DNA from: Actinomycetales bacterium
GTDB taxonomy: Bacteria; Actinomycetota; Actinomycetes; Actinomycetales; Actinomycetaceae
Direction of reading: 5' to 3'
Assembly (NCBI GenBank): GCA_015655375.1
Contig: JAATFD010000042.1
Span: forward strand, 1-53,517
Length of the DNA: 53,517 nucleotides
The notes beneath the pieces were generated by a model. It was given only the letters and a program-made list of their open reading frames with translations, was not told where the DNA came from and searched no databases. Below are positions 15,890 to 23,711 of the stretch, in pieces (the first letter of the stretch is position 1; every line of letters begins with the position of its first letter). Both the position numbers and the translations under genes were made by a program.

Positions 15890-16911
15890 CGGGCGACCTC
15901 CGTGAGAGCGACGGTGCGGGATTCCCGAACGGAGAGAATGCATGCGCGGGCGATCTCCAGCGCCTTGATGCCGTCCTCGCCGGTGGGGATGTCGGAGGGT
16001 CCTCCGGTGACGGCCGCGACGAACGCCCGGAACTCGCCGACGTAGGCGCCATGCAGCAGGTCTGTGTCGGCGCGGGAGGTGTCGTGGGAGGCACCCTGTG
16101 GGCCGTAGTAGGTCATGTCGCTCGTGCGCCCCGATCCTGCGGTGGCCATACCGCCGTCGCCGAAGACCTCGCCGCGCACGTCATATCCGTAGGTGGCACA
16201 GAAACTGGCCTCTGCGGTGGCGAAGGCTCCGTTGTCGAAGCGCAGGGAGACGACCGACGTGTCGAGGAATCCCGTGTCGCGGGCGTCGGGGCGGATCAGC
16301 GCGTCGGCGTGGGCGGTGACGGAGACGACCTCGGATCCGGGATTGAGCCACCGAAGGGTGTCGAAGTCGTGGATGAGGGTTTCCAGATAGATCGTCCACA
16401 GAGGGGTCCGGGCGGGATCGCCGCCGTAGGGTCCGGGATCGCGGGTGAGGGAGCGCAGGATCTGAGGCGTCCCGATCCGGCCCTCGTCGACGGCTCGGCG
16501 AGCGGCGACGAACCCCGGAGCGAAGCGGCGATTGAACCCGACCTGGAGGACGATTCCGGCGGTCGCTGCCGCCGCGACGCACTCGTCGGCCTGGTCCAAC
16601 TCGGTGGTGATCGGCTTCTCGGTGAAGACGTGCTTGCCCGCGGCGGCAGCCTCGATGATGAGATCGCGGTGGAGGGCGGCAGGAGTGGTGACGATGATCG
16701 CGTCGATGTCGGGATCGGTGAGAACGGCGGAGGCCTCGGCCTCCGCGCGGGCATCGAGCTGGTTCGCGAGGGCGGTCGCGACATCGGTGCGGGGATCGAC
16801 GACGGCGGCGAGCGTCGCGCCGGGGACATCCTCGACGATGGCGCGCGCGTGGTGGGTGCCGATGCGACCGGCACCGACCAGAGCGAGGCGAACGGGGGGA
16901 GTGGAGGGCAT
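15886..16911 (-). CDS. Gfo/Idh/MocA oxidoreductase, inositol 2-dehydrogenase-like
   Basis: 341 residues. The N-terminal Rossmann fold starts LALVGAGRIGTHHARAI, with the family hallmark FTEKPIT and the downstream FNRRFAPGF. IolG-type enzymes oxidise myo-inositol or related polyols with NAD. With the sugar porter and isomerase downstream this looks like a compact polyol or sugar-acid catabolic operon, but the full iol set (iolB, C, D, E, J) is absent, so the substrate remains open. First gene of the operon; divergent from a LacI regulator at 17214. Confidence 0.88.
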   Translation of the reverse strand: MPSTPPVRLALVGAGRIGTHHARAIVEDVPGATLAAVVDPRTDVATALANQLDARAEAEASAVLTDPDIDAIIVTTPAALHRDLIIEAAAAGKHVFTEKPITTELDQADECVAAAATAGIVLQVGFNRRFAPGFVAARRAVDEGRIGTPQILRSLTRDPGPYGGDPARTPLWTIYLETLIHDFDTLRWLNPGSEVVSVTAHADALIRPDARDTGFLDTSVVSLRFDNGAFATAEASFCATYGYDVRGEVFGDGGMATAGSGRTSDMTYYGPQGASHDTSRADTDLLHGAYVGEFRAFVAAVTGGPSDIPTGEDGIKALEIARACILSVRESRTVALTEVAR

Positions 16912-17213
16912 GGTGATTCCTTCGTCGGTGGAGAGGGCGAGGGACGTGGATCAATGTCTCCGAAGACTGCTGCAGGCGGCTCCGGTGTGCTGTCCCTCGG
17001 ATGAGTGTCGTCGATGACTCAAAAAAACTAACACGTTCCATTACATGTGGGCTGGCAGCTGGATGAACCCTGCATGAAAAATCTGACTTTTCATTGGAAA
17101 TGAAAGGCTGCTGTGGAGTGAAGTCTCGACAGAACGTTCTAGAATTCCAGCGAGTACAGATCAGGGGAACTCGTGCCGGAGTCGCACGATCAGAGCCCGA
17201 TGGGAGGCAAGCC
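16912..17213. promoter_or_regulatory. Divergent control region with two palindromes
   Basis: This region separates the oxidoreductase operon (minus) from its LacI regulator (plus). It is locally AT-rich. It holds TTTCATT-GGA-AATGAAA at 17089-17105 (7-base arms, exact) and the perfect CG-centred palindrome AGAACGTTCT at 17131-17140. CG-centred palindromes are typical LacI-family operators; a related AACACGTTCC sits at 17031-17040. Which protein binds the TTTCATT repeat is unknown. Confidence 0.65.
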
Positions 17214-18221
17214 ATGCCACGAGGACGCAGCACGAAGGTGACGCTCGTCGACGTCGCGCGTGAGGCGAGCTGCTCGGTGTCGCTGGCGTCGATCGTCATG
17301 CGCGATGCCGCCGGAGCCTCCGACGAGACGAGACGTCGGGTCAAGGCAGTGGCGGGACGTCTGGGCTATCGGCCCGACAAGCAGGCGCGGTCCCTGCGCT
17401 CGACGAGGTCGGGGCTGATCGGAGTCACCTTCGGCGTTCATCAGCCCTTCCACGCCGAACTCGTCGAGGGCCTGTACGCCGCTGCCGAGACGGGTGGGCA
17501 TGAGATCGTGCTGTCCGCGGTGGTGGGATCCATCGACGATCGTCGGGCCGCGGAGACGCTTCTGCGCGATCGCTGCGAAGCCTTGGTCATGATCGGCCCG
17601 ACTCTCGGAACGGCACGCCTGAGGGCGCTGGCCGCCGAGGTCCCGGTCGTGGCGGTCGCCCGCCCCCTGTCGTGCCCCGGCGTGGACGTCGTCCGGATCG
17701 ACGACCGAGGCGGGATCGCCCTCGCCGTCGATCATCTGGTGGAACTCGGGCATCGGGCGATCGTCCACGTCGATGGGGGATCCGCCCCGTCAAGCCCGGA
17801 GCGGCGGGCCGGCTATCTCGAGGCGATGGAGGCACAGGGGCTGTCGGACACGGCGCTCGTCATCCCCGGAGGCCTGGAGCAGGCGCACGGCGTGCGGGCC
17901 GCCACGGAGATCCTGGGCCTCACGGAACTCCCGACGGCGATCACGGCCTTCAATGACCGGATGGCCTCGGGCCTCATCCAGGGGCTCCGGTTGGCGGGCG
18001 TGGAGGTGCCCGGTCGGGTCAGTGTCGTCGGATTCGACAATGCGCGGGACTCCGACTCGGGCCTCGTCCCGCTGACCACGATCGATCAGAATCCGGCGCT
18101 CATGGCTCGCCTCGCCTGGGAGCGCGCGATCGGTCGGGCTGCAGACCGATATCTGCCCAATGAGCAGGTGCTGGTGCCTCGGTTGATCACGCGCGGGTCA
18201 TCGGGTCCGGCGCCGCATTGA
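17214..18221 (+). CDS. LacI family transcriptional regulator
   Basis: 335 residues from the ATG at 17214 (GGGAGGCAAGCC upstream). The N-terminal helix-turn-helix starts KVTLVDVAREASCSVSLASI and leads to the hinge GYRPDKQARSLRS; the rest is a periplasmic-binding-protein-like effector domain (DVVRIDDRGGIALAVDHLV, AFNDRMASGLIQGL, VSVVGFDN). The recognition helix region SLASIVMRDAAGAS departs from the usual S-TVSRVLN-G pattern, so its operator may be unusual. Most likely it represses the divergent polyol/sugar-acid operon. Its 3' end overlaps the convergent acetyltransferase gene by 35 bases. Confidence 0.9.
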   Translation: MPRGRSTKVTLVDVAREASCSVSLASIVMRDAAGASDETRRRVKAVAGRLGYRPDKQARSLRSTRSGLIGVTFGVHQPFHAELVEGLYAAAETGGHEIVLSAVVGSIDDRRAAETLLRDRCEALVMIGPTLGTARLRALAAEVPVVAVARPLSCPGVDVVRIDDRGGIALAVDHLVELGHRAIVHVDGGSAPSSPERRAGYLEAMEAQGLSDTALVIPGGLEQAHGVRAATEILGLTELPTAITAFNDRMASGLIQGLRLAGVEVPGRVSVVGFDNARDSDSGLVPLTTIDQNPALMARLAWERAIGRAADRYLPNEQVLVPRLITRGSSGPAPH

Positions 18222-18765
18222 CGACCTGGAACAGCAGGTGGTCGCGCCATCGTCCGTCGATCCTCAGATACTGCGCGGCGGCACCGATCCGTGTGAACCC
18301 GTTCGCGGCGAGCACGGCCTGCGAGGCGGCGTTCTCCGGCAGGGTCTCGGCCTGGACGCGGTGGAGTCCGAGGTCCTCGAAGGCGTGGTGCACGCCCGCT
18401 GCGACCGCGCGCGTCGCATGGCCTCGGCGCAGACGATCGGCCCGGATCCAGTAGCCCATCGAGCAGGAATCGAAGGCTCCGTGCGTGACCCCGTTGAGCG
18501 TCAACCGCCCGAGAATCTCGCCGATCTCGGACTCGACGATGAAGGGAACGGTCGTCCCCGCCCGATGGAAGCGAAGCAAACCCTCAATCAGGCGCCGCTG
18601 TCCACGTTCCGTGAAATAGGCGGGTGTGCGGGTGGGCTCCCATGGACGCAGGTGATCGGCGCTGTCGGTGACGATGCGGCTGAGCTCCGCGGCGTCCTCG
18701 ACACGGATCAGGCGCACGCGCGTGCCAGTGTCCGATACGACGGCGGCCCGATCGGCCGACGTCAT
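18187..18765 (-). CDS. GNAT N-acetyltransferase (RimJ/RimL-like)
   Basis: 192 residues. GNAT features: N-terminal RLIRVEDAAELSRIV, central ILGRLTLNGV and GYWIRADRLRRGHATRAV, the acetyl-CoA pyrophosphate loop, then GLHRVQAETLPENAASQAVLAANGF, the standard C-terminal signature of the RimJ/RimL ribosomal-protein acetyltransferase branch. The ATG overlaps the purB stop in an ATGA junction, so it is probably co-translated with purB. Substrate unknown. Confidence 0.88.
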   Translation of the reverse strand: MTSADRAAVVSDTGTRVRLIRVEDAAELSRIVTDSADHLRPWEPTRTPAYFTERGQRRLIEGLLRFHRAGTTVPFIVESEIGEILGRLTLNGVTHGAFDSCSMGYWIRADRLRRGHATRAVAAGVHHAFEDLGLHRVQAETLPENAASQAVLAANGFTRIGAAAQYLRIDGRWRDHLLFQVVNAAPDPMTRA

Positions 18766-20222
18766 TCCAACCACTCGACGATCTGCTCGGACAAGCCGAC
18801 GTACGTCGCGGGAGTCAGTGCCAGCAGCCGCTCCTCGACCTCGTCGGGCAGGCCCAGGCCCGCGATGAAGGCCCGCATGTCCTCGGCCGAGACCGCGTGT
18901 CCGCGTGTGAGTTCCTTGAGGCGCTCATAGGGGTTGCCCATGCCCGTCGCACCCGCGATCGAGGCGGCGCGCATCGCCTGTTGGACCGCCTCGCCGAGCA
19001 CCGCCCAGTTGTCGTCGAGGTCCTCGGCCATCCGCTCGGCATTGATGTCGATGCCCGAGAGTCCGCGGGACAGATTGTCGAGGGCGAGCAGGGAGTGCCC
19101 GATCGCGACCCCGACATTGCGCTGAGTCGTGGAGTCCGTCAGATCGCGCTGCAGACGGGTCGTCACGAGGGTGGAAGACAGCGAATCGAGCAGGGCGCAG
19201 GAAATCTCGAGGTTCGCCTCGGCGTTCTCGAAGCGGATCGGATTGACCTTGTGGGGCATCGTCGAGGACCCGGTCGAGCCCTGGGCCGCGAGGTTCTGGT
19301 GGAAGTACCCCATCGAGATGTACATCCAGGAATCCGTCGCCAGGTTGTGTGCGACGCGGTTGAAACGGGCCAGATCGGAGTAGAGCTCCGCCTGCCAGTC
19401 GTGGGACTCGATCTGCGTGGTGATCGGGTTCCACGCGAGTCCGAGGCCCTCGACGAAGGTTCGGGAGACCTGGGGCCAGTCGGCACCGGGGACGGAGACG
19501 ACATGGGCGGCCCATGTGCCCGTCGCCCCGTTGATCTTGCCGAGGTACTCGGTGTTCTCGATCCGACTCAGCTGGCGCGCGAGTCGGTGGGCGAAGACGG
19601 CGAGCTCCTTGCCCATGGTGACGGGCGTGGCGGGCTGCCCATGGGTGTGGGCGAGCATCGGAACGTCGGCCGCAGTCCGGGCCATCGAGGTCAGCTGCGC
19701 GACGAGGCCGCGCGCGGCGGGCAGCCAGGTCTGTTCGATCCCGGCCTTGATCGTCAGCGCGTAGGAGAGGTTGTTGATGTCCTCCGAGGTGCAGAAGATG
19801 TGGACGACCTCGTGGAGCCGGGGGAGGACCGTTCGGGGGCCCAGCGTGTCGGGAGCGGCATCGAGGTACTCCTTGAGGAGGTACTCGACGGCCTTGACGT
19901 CGTGACGGGTCTCGGCCTCGATGGTGGCCAGGCGCGCAATGTCCTCGGCTCCGAACGCGACGGGGATGCGGCGCAGGTACTCGCGGTCGGTGTCGGACAG
20001 GCGCGGCGCCCCGGGCAGAACACCGTGGTCGAGGAGGTGGATCAGCCACTCGACCTCGACATGGACGCGCGCGCGATTGAGGGCGTCCTCGGACAGGGCG
20101 TTGACCAGTGGGGAGACCGCCGCACGGTAGCGCCCGTCCAGTGGGGAGAGGGCGCTGCCCAGCTCTGCCAGATCCGTGTATCCGTCAATAGGGGAGAAGA
20201 GCGTGGACCACGAGGAACTCAT
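18762..20222 (-). CDS. purB: Adenylosuccinate lyase
   Basis: 486 residues. The family opening ALSPLDGRYRAAVSPLVNAL and the fumarase-superfamily signature GSSTMPHKVNPIRFENAE identify PurB, with the catalytic serine in the SST loop and the histidine in AHTHGQPATP. It removes fumarate from SAICAR and adenylosuccinate in purine synthesis. The length fits the long class that includes the E. coli enzyme. The ATG at 20222 has only weak Shine-Dalgarno pairing (GGGACAATGG), and MSSSWSTLF may be preceded by no other good start. Confidence 0.96.
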   Translation of the reverse strand: MSSSWSTLFSPIDGYTDLAELGSALSPLDGRYRAAVSPLVNALSEDALNRARVHVEVEWLIHLLDHGVLPGAPRLSDTDREYLRRIPVAFGAEDIARLATIEAETRHDVKAVEYLLKEYLDAAPDTLGPRTVLPRLHEVVHIFCTSEDINNLSYALTIKAGIEQTWLPAARGLVAQLTSMARTAADVPMLAHTHGQPATPVTMGKELAVFAHRLARQLSRIENTEYLGKINGATGTWAAHVVSVPGADWPQVSRTFVEGLGLAWNPITTQIESHDWQAELYSDLARFNRVAHNLATDSWMYISMGYFHQNLAAQGSTGSSTMPHKVNPIRFENAEANLEISCALLDSLSSTLVTTRLQRDLTDSTTQRNVGVAIGHSLLALDNLSRGLSGIDINAERMAEDLDDNWAVLGEAVQQAMRAASIAGATGMGNPYERLKELTRGHAVSAEDMRAFIAGLGLPDEVEERLLALTPATYVGLSEQIVEWLE

Positions 20223-20399
20223 GACGCCATTGTCCCAGACACGGACGACGGTGTGTCACCGTGGTGCAGTGATCTCATCGTGACGCAGGGGTCTTTCGTG
20301 TGACGACGATGAAGTCGCTGGGTCAGGACGAGGGCGCTGGCGCGCCTTGGCCGGCTCGCTCGCTCCCCGCACGTTTTTTCCGGGGCCGGTCGGCCCGAT

Positions 20400-20556
20400 G
20401 GGAGGATGCCCTCTCGCACAGGCTTCCCGCTCCGGGGCCGAGCGCCCGTGCTACGGTTTTTCTGTCTGGTAGACCATCGTTCCCCCACGCGGGACAATGA
20501 GTGGTTCTGCCTTCAAGGGCGAAGGTCGCGCCGTGAGTGATCCTCTCGTCCTTGAA
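20400..20556 (+). promoter_or_regulatory. Promoter/operator module A, shared with the second GH31 operon
   Basis: GGGAGGATG at 20400-20408, 53 bases, then CTGTCTGG at 20462-20469 continuing TAGACCATCGTTCC. An extended -10, TGCTACGGT, lies at 20449-20457, 4 bases before CTGTCTGG, so the palindrome-like GTCTGGTAGAC would cover the transcription start. CTTCAAGGGCGAAG follows at 20511-20524 and pairs imperfectly with TCGTCCTTGAA at 20546-20556, a possible leader hairpin. The same elements in the same order and spacing occur at 42961-43083 on the other strand. Confidence 0.75.
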
Positions 20557-20590
20557 CCTGCTGCTTCCGATCACCCGGAGGGATCCGCTC

Positions 20591-23083
20591 ATGGACATCG
20601 CGTCCACTCTCACTGACGTCATCGAGCACTCGGATCATCTGGAGTTGGTGACCGACGGCCCACGCTTTCTCATCTACGCGTTGGATCCACGCACGATCCG
20701 TTTCCGCGCCAGCTTCGATCCAGAGTTCGTGCCGGAGCTGTCCTACACGCTGGTCCGTACGGCCTGGCCGGATGCGGCCGACGAGGTGCTGGGCGAGGAG
20801 CGGACGCATGTCGAGGCCCTCCACCTGACCCCCAACGACGAGGACGGAGCCGTGACGTTCTCGACCGGCGAGTACACCGTCACCGTCGCCAAGCACCCCT
20901 TCGCCATCTCCATTGCGGATTCCGAGGGCCGGATCGTCCACCGCGACCTCGCAGGACGATCCTGGCTGGCCGACAACAACGGGCGTCTGTCCCACTACTC
21001 TGCGCTCAGCCAGGACGATCTCTTCTACGGGTTCGGCGAGAAGGTCGGACCGCTCAACAAGGCCCGTCGGCGCATGCGCATGCACAACCTCGACACGATG
21101 GGGTGGAATCCACTGGCCACGGATCCTCTCTACAAACACGTGCCGTTCTACATCCACGTCGACCCGCGACAAGGGCTGGCGCACGGGATGTTCTACAACA
21201 ACTCGTACGACTCGGTGTTCGACGTCGATTGTGAACACTCGAACTACTGGGAGCACTACAGCTACTACCAGACGGATGGCGGAGACCTCGACCTCTTCTT
21301 CATCGGTGGTCCGACCGTTCGCGACGTCGTGGCCGGCTACACCGCGCTGACCGGAACCAGCGCACTCCAGCCACTCGCCTCGCTGGGATACATGGGCTCG
21401 ACGATGTACTACACGGAGCTCGAGGCCGGCTCCGACCAAGCGATCCTCGACTTCGTCGATCTGTGCGCCGAGCACCAGATCCCCTGCGATGGATTCTTCG
21501 CGTCCTCGGGTTACACGAGCTCTCCGGACAACAAGCGCTACGTCTTCACGTGGAACACGACACGTTTCCCGGATCCTAAGGGCTTCGTTCAGGCATTGTC
21601 TGACAAGGGCGTCCTGCTGGCGCCCAACATCAAGCCCGGAATGCTGACGACACACCCGCTGACCGGGGAGTTCGACGAGGCCGGCGGCTTCGTCAAGGAC
21701 CCGAGCGGCGAGCACAGTCAGATCGACCAGTTCTGGGGCGGGCCAGCTCACTTCGTCGACTTCACCGATCCGGCGGGGCGCGAAGTGTGGAGCCGACACA
21801 TGACCAGCTCGCTCATCGACCTCGGCGTCACGAGCATCTGGAACGACAACAACGAATTCGAGATCGCCGACGACGCGGCTCTGGTCCACGCCGAGGGGCT
21901 CAAGCTGCCGATCGGCGCGGTGCGCCCGGTCATGGCGAACCTCATGTCGAAGGTCTCCCATGACGCCGTCATCGCCCACGACCCGAACACACGCCCGTAC
22001 ATCATCTCCCGCTCGGGATTCGCCGGGATCCAGCGCTACGCCCAGACGTGGGCGGGCGACAACTTCACCAGCTGGGACTCGCTGCGTCACAACGTGACGA
22101 CTGTCCTCGGTCTCGGGCTGTCGGGTCTGGCGAACACGGGTTGCGACGTCGGCGGCTTCGCAGGACCGGCCCCTGAGCCGGAGCTCTTCGTCCGTTGGGT
22201 CCAGAACGGGATCTTCTTCCCGCGCTTCAGCATCCACTCGTGCAATGACGACAACACGGTAACCGAGCCCTGGATGTATCCGAGCGTCACGCAGGAGATC
22301 TCCGCGGCGATCAGACTGCGCTACACGCTGGTGCCGTATCTGTACTCGCTGCTGCGCGAGGCCCACGTCAGCGGAGCTCCGGTCATGCGTCCGCTGGTCT
22401 ACGAGTTCGAGGACGACCCCCGCGCCCGCGAGGAGAGCTTCGAATTCATGCTCGGGTCGTCACTGCTCGTCTCCAGCGTCCTGACCCAGGGCGAGACCGA
22501 GCACACCGTCTATCTGCCCGCAGGTGCGGCGTGGCTCGACCTCGCGACCCGGACGACCTACGAGGGCGGGCAAGAGATCACGATTCCCGTTGAGCTGGGG
22601 AGCATCCCCATGTTCTTGCGCAGTGGTGGCATCGTGGCGACCTGCCCGGGGCTGATGAACCTGCACCGCCAACGCATCGAACACCTCGACCTGCTTCTCG
22701 AGCCCTCCGAGACAGCCTCCTTCGTCCATTACGAGGACGACGGAGCGACGAACGAGTACCTCGATGGGCACTTCCACACGACGACCTACGCGATCCGCCC
22801 CGAGGCCGGACGCGTCGTCCTCGACGTCGCCAACGGCGGGTTGGACGCCTCGAAGGTGGAGACGATGACACTCGACATCGCCTGTCGGACCCACTGCCCC
22901 GTGACGATCACGGTCGCTGGCCGGGAGATCGAGCGCAACCTGCATGGGGAACGGCTCGGTGCCGAGGATGAGGGCTGGTACTTCGACGGCGAGAAGAACC
23001 GCGCCATCGTCCAGTACCGGACGCCGCGTGAGGACCACCAGGTCGTCGTCGACTTCGGAGTGAAGGACCTGCTGGGGCTGTAG
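20591..23083 (+). CDS. Glycoside hydrolase family 31 (alpha-xylosidase / alpha-glucosidase type)
   Basis: 830 residues from the ATG at 20591, with GGAGGG 8 bases upstream. The GH31 catalytic nucleophile is Asp419 in SIWNDNNEFE and the acid/base Asp490 in WAGDNFTSW. Flanking family motifs include FYGFGEKVGPLNK, DPLYKHVPFYIH, GYTSSPDNKRYVFTWN and GCDVGGFAG. C-terminal beta domains with FVHYEDDGATNEYLDG complete the usual fold. No signal peptide, so it acts in the cytosol on imported oligosaccharides, releasing terminal alpha-xylose or alpha-glucose. It is a clear paralogue of the enzyme at 37950-40361 and shares its control module. Confidence 0.92.
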   Translation: MDIASTLTDVIEHSDHLELVTDGPRFLIYALDPRTIRFRASFDPEFVPELSYTLVRTAWPDAADEVLGEERTHVEALHLTPNDEDGAVTFSTGEYTVTVAKHPFAISIADSEGRIVHRDLAGRSWLADNNGRLSHYSALSQDDLFYGFGEKVGPLNKARRRMRMHNLDTMGWNPLATDPLYKHVPFYIHVDPRQGLAHGMFYNNSYDSVFDVDCEHSNYWEHYSYYQTDGGDLDLFFIGGPTVRDVVAGYTALTGTSALQPLASLGYMGSTMYYTELEAGSDQAILDFVDLCAEHQIPCDGFFASSGYTSSPDNKRYVFTWNTTRFPDPKGFVQALSDKGVLLAPNIKPGMLTTHPLTGEFDEAGGFVKDPSGEHSQIDQFWGGPAHFVDFTDPAGREVWSRHMTSSLIDLGVTSIWNDNNEFEIADDAALVHAEGLKLPIGAVRPVMANLMSKVSHDAVIAHDPNTRPYIISRSGFAGIQRYAQTWAGDNFTSWDSLRHNVTTVLGLGLSGLANTGCDVGGFAGPAPEPELFVRWVQNGIFFPRFSIHSCNDDNTVTEPWMYPSVTQEISAAIRLRYTLVPYLYSLLREAHVSGAPVMRPLVYEFEDDPRAREESFEFMLGSSLLVSSVLTQGETEHTVYLPAGAAWLDLATRTTYEGGQEITIPVELGSIPMFLRSGGIVATCPGLMNLHRQRIEHLDLLLEPSETASFVHYEDDGATNEYLDGHFHTTTYAIRPEAGRVVLDVANGGLDASKVETMTLDIACRTHCPVTITVAGREIERNLHGERLGAEDEGWYFDGEKNRAIVQYRTPREDHQVVVDFGVKDLLGL

Positions 23084-23443
23084 GGACAGCGGCGACGTTC
23101 GTTCGACAGGCGCGAAGCACGCCAACCTCTAACCGCGAGATGCGTCCTCGTCGGTGAGGGGATACGTCCGGCGGTCGACAGGTGCAGCGAATTCATCGCG
23201 TCCCTGAACACTCCCGGCGAACATCCTTTGCAACTTCTCGGCTGCGACGCTTCGGTCCAGGGGGGGGAGCTCAGTGCGTGCGCCGAATTTCCTGGCGGCT
23301 TCGCCGAAGTGATCTTCCTGTGCGGTGGTTCGCCGGACGTTTCGATGGGAATGCGAGCAAGCTCGCCAGCAAGGTGACCGTGAATTCACGGATGTTCGCG
23401 AATCATTCGGTGTAAGTGGTGGTCTGGCGGGCAACGTCGGGTC

Positions 23444-23593
23444 TCAGCTGTGCAGCTTCTCAAGGGAAACATGCTCACCCTCGGCCTCGGCTTTGCGGCA
23501 GGCAGTGGCATCCGGGGTCTTTTCGAGGGCTTCGAGGTCGGCGAGGCCGACCAGAACGGTGGCGAGTTTCCCGCGTTTCCCGCAGCCCCTCAT
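23444..23593 (-). pseudogene. Truncated Phd/YefM-type antitoxin remnant
   Basis: A 49-codon frame reads KLATVLVGLADLEALEK, then a short charged stretch and EAEGEHVSLEKLHS. Type II antitoxins of the Phd/YefM family have exactly this pattern: a strand ending in VLVS, the ADLEALEET helix, and a C-terminal G-x-x-VSLEE toxin-binding segment. The N-terminal DNA-binding half is absent: the frame meets a stop a few codons upstream of the ATG. No intact RelE/YoeB-like toxin was found downstream. It is best read as a decayed toxin-antitoxin locus. Confidence 0.45.
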
Positions 23594-23683
23594 TGTGTGC
23601 TCGGAGGCCGAAGTGTATGAAGGTCAGAGATGGTGGGAGAAGGCAGCTGGCCCGGGAGGAGAACGGCTGGATCGGATCTCCGC

Positions 23684-23705
23684 CCGGGCCACGAACGCGG
23701 CCCGG
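23684..23705 (-). terminator. GC-rich hairpin after the surface-protein gene
   Basis: CCGGGCC (23684-23690), an 8-base loop and GGCCCGG (23699-23705) form a 7-base-pair stem just past the stop at 23712. There is no clear T-run, which is common for terminators in GC-rich genomes. Confidence 0.5.
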
Positions 23706-23711
23706 CCAATG

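Larger units (their letters stand above)
23084..23711. other. Convergent intergenic region with gene debris
   Basis: This stretch lies between two genes that end toward each other. On the minus strand it contains a short Phd/YefM-like antitoxin remnant (23444-23593) and, downstream of it, an open frame ending at 23129 whose last part (KLQRMFAGSVQGRDEFAA) reads like protein but matches nothing I recognise. A terminator-type hairpin sits at 23684-23705. No tRNA or intact gene was seen. Confidence 0.5.

Noticed and set aside
20513-22366. Long minus-strand open frame opposite the first GH31 gene
   Set aside because: Repetitive Val/Arg/Asp composition and no motif; the GH31 gene explains the region.
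23129-23434. Minus-strand frame ending KLQRMFAGSVQGRDEFAA...
   Set aside because: The second half looks protein-like, but the first half does not, there is no ribosome site and no family is recognised; left as possible debris.
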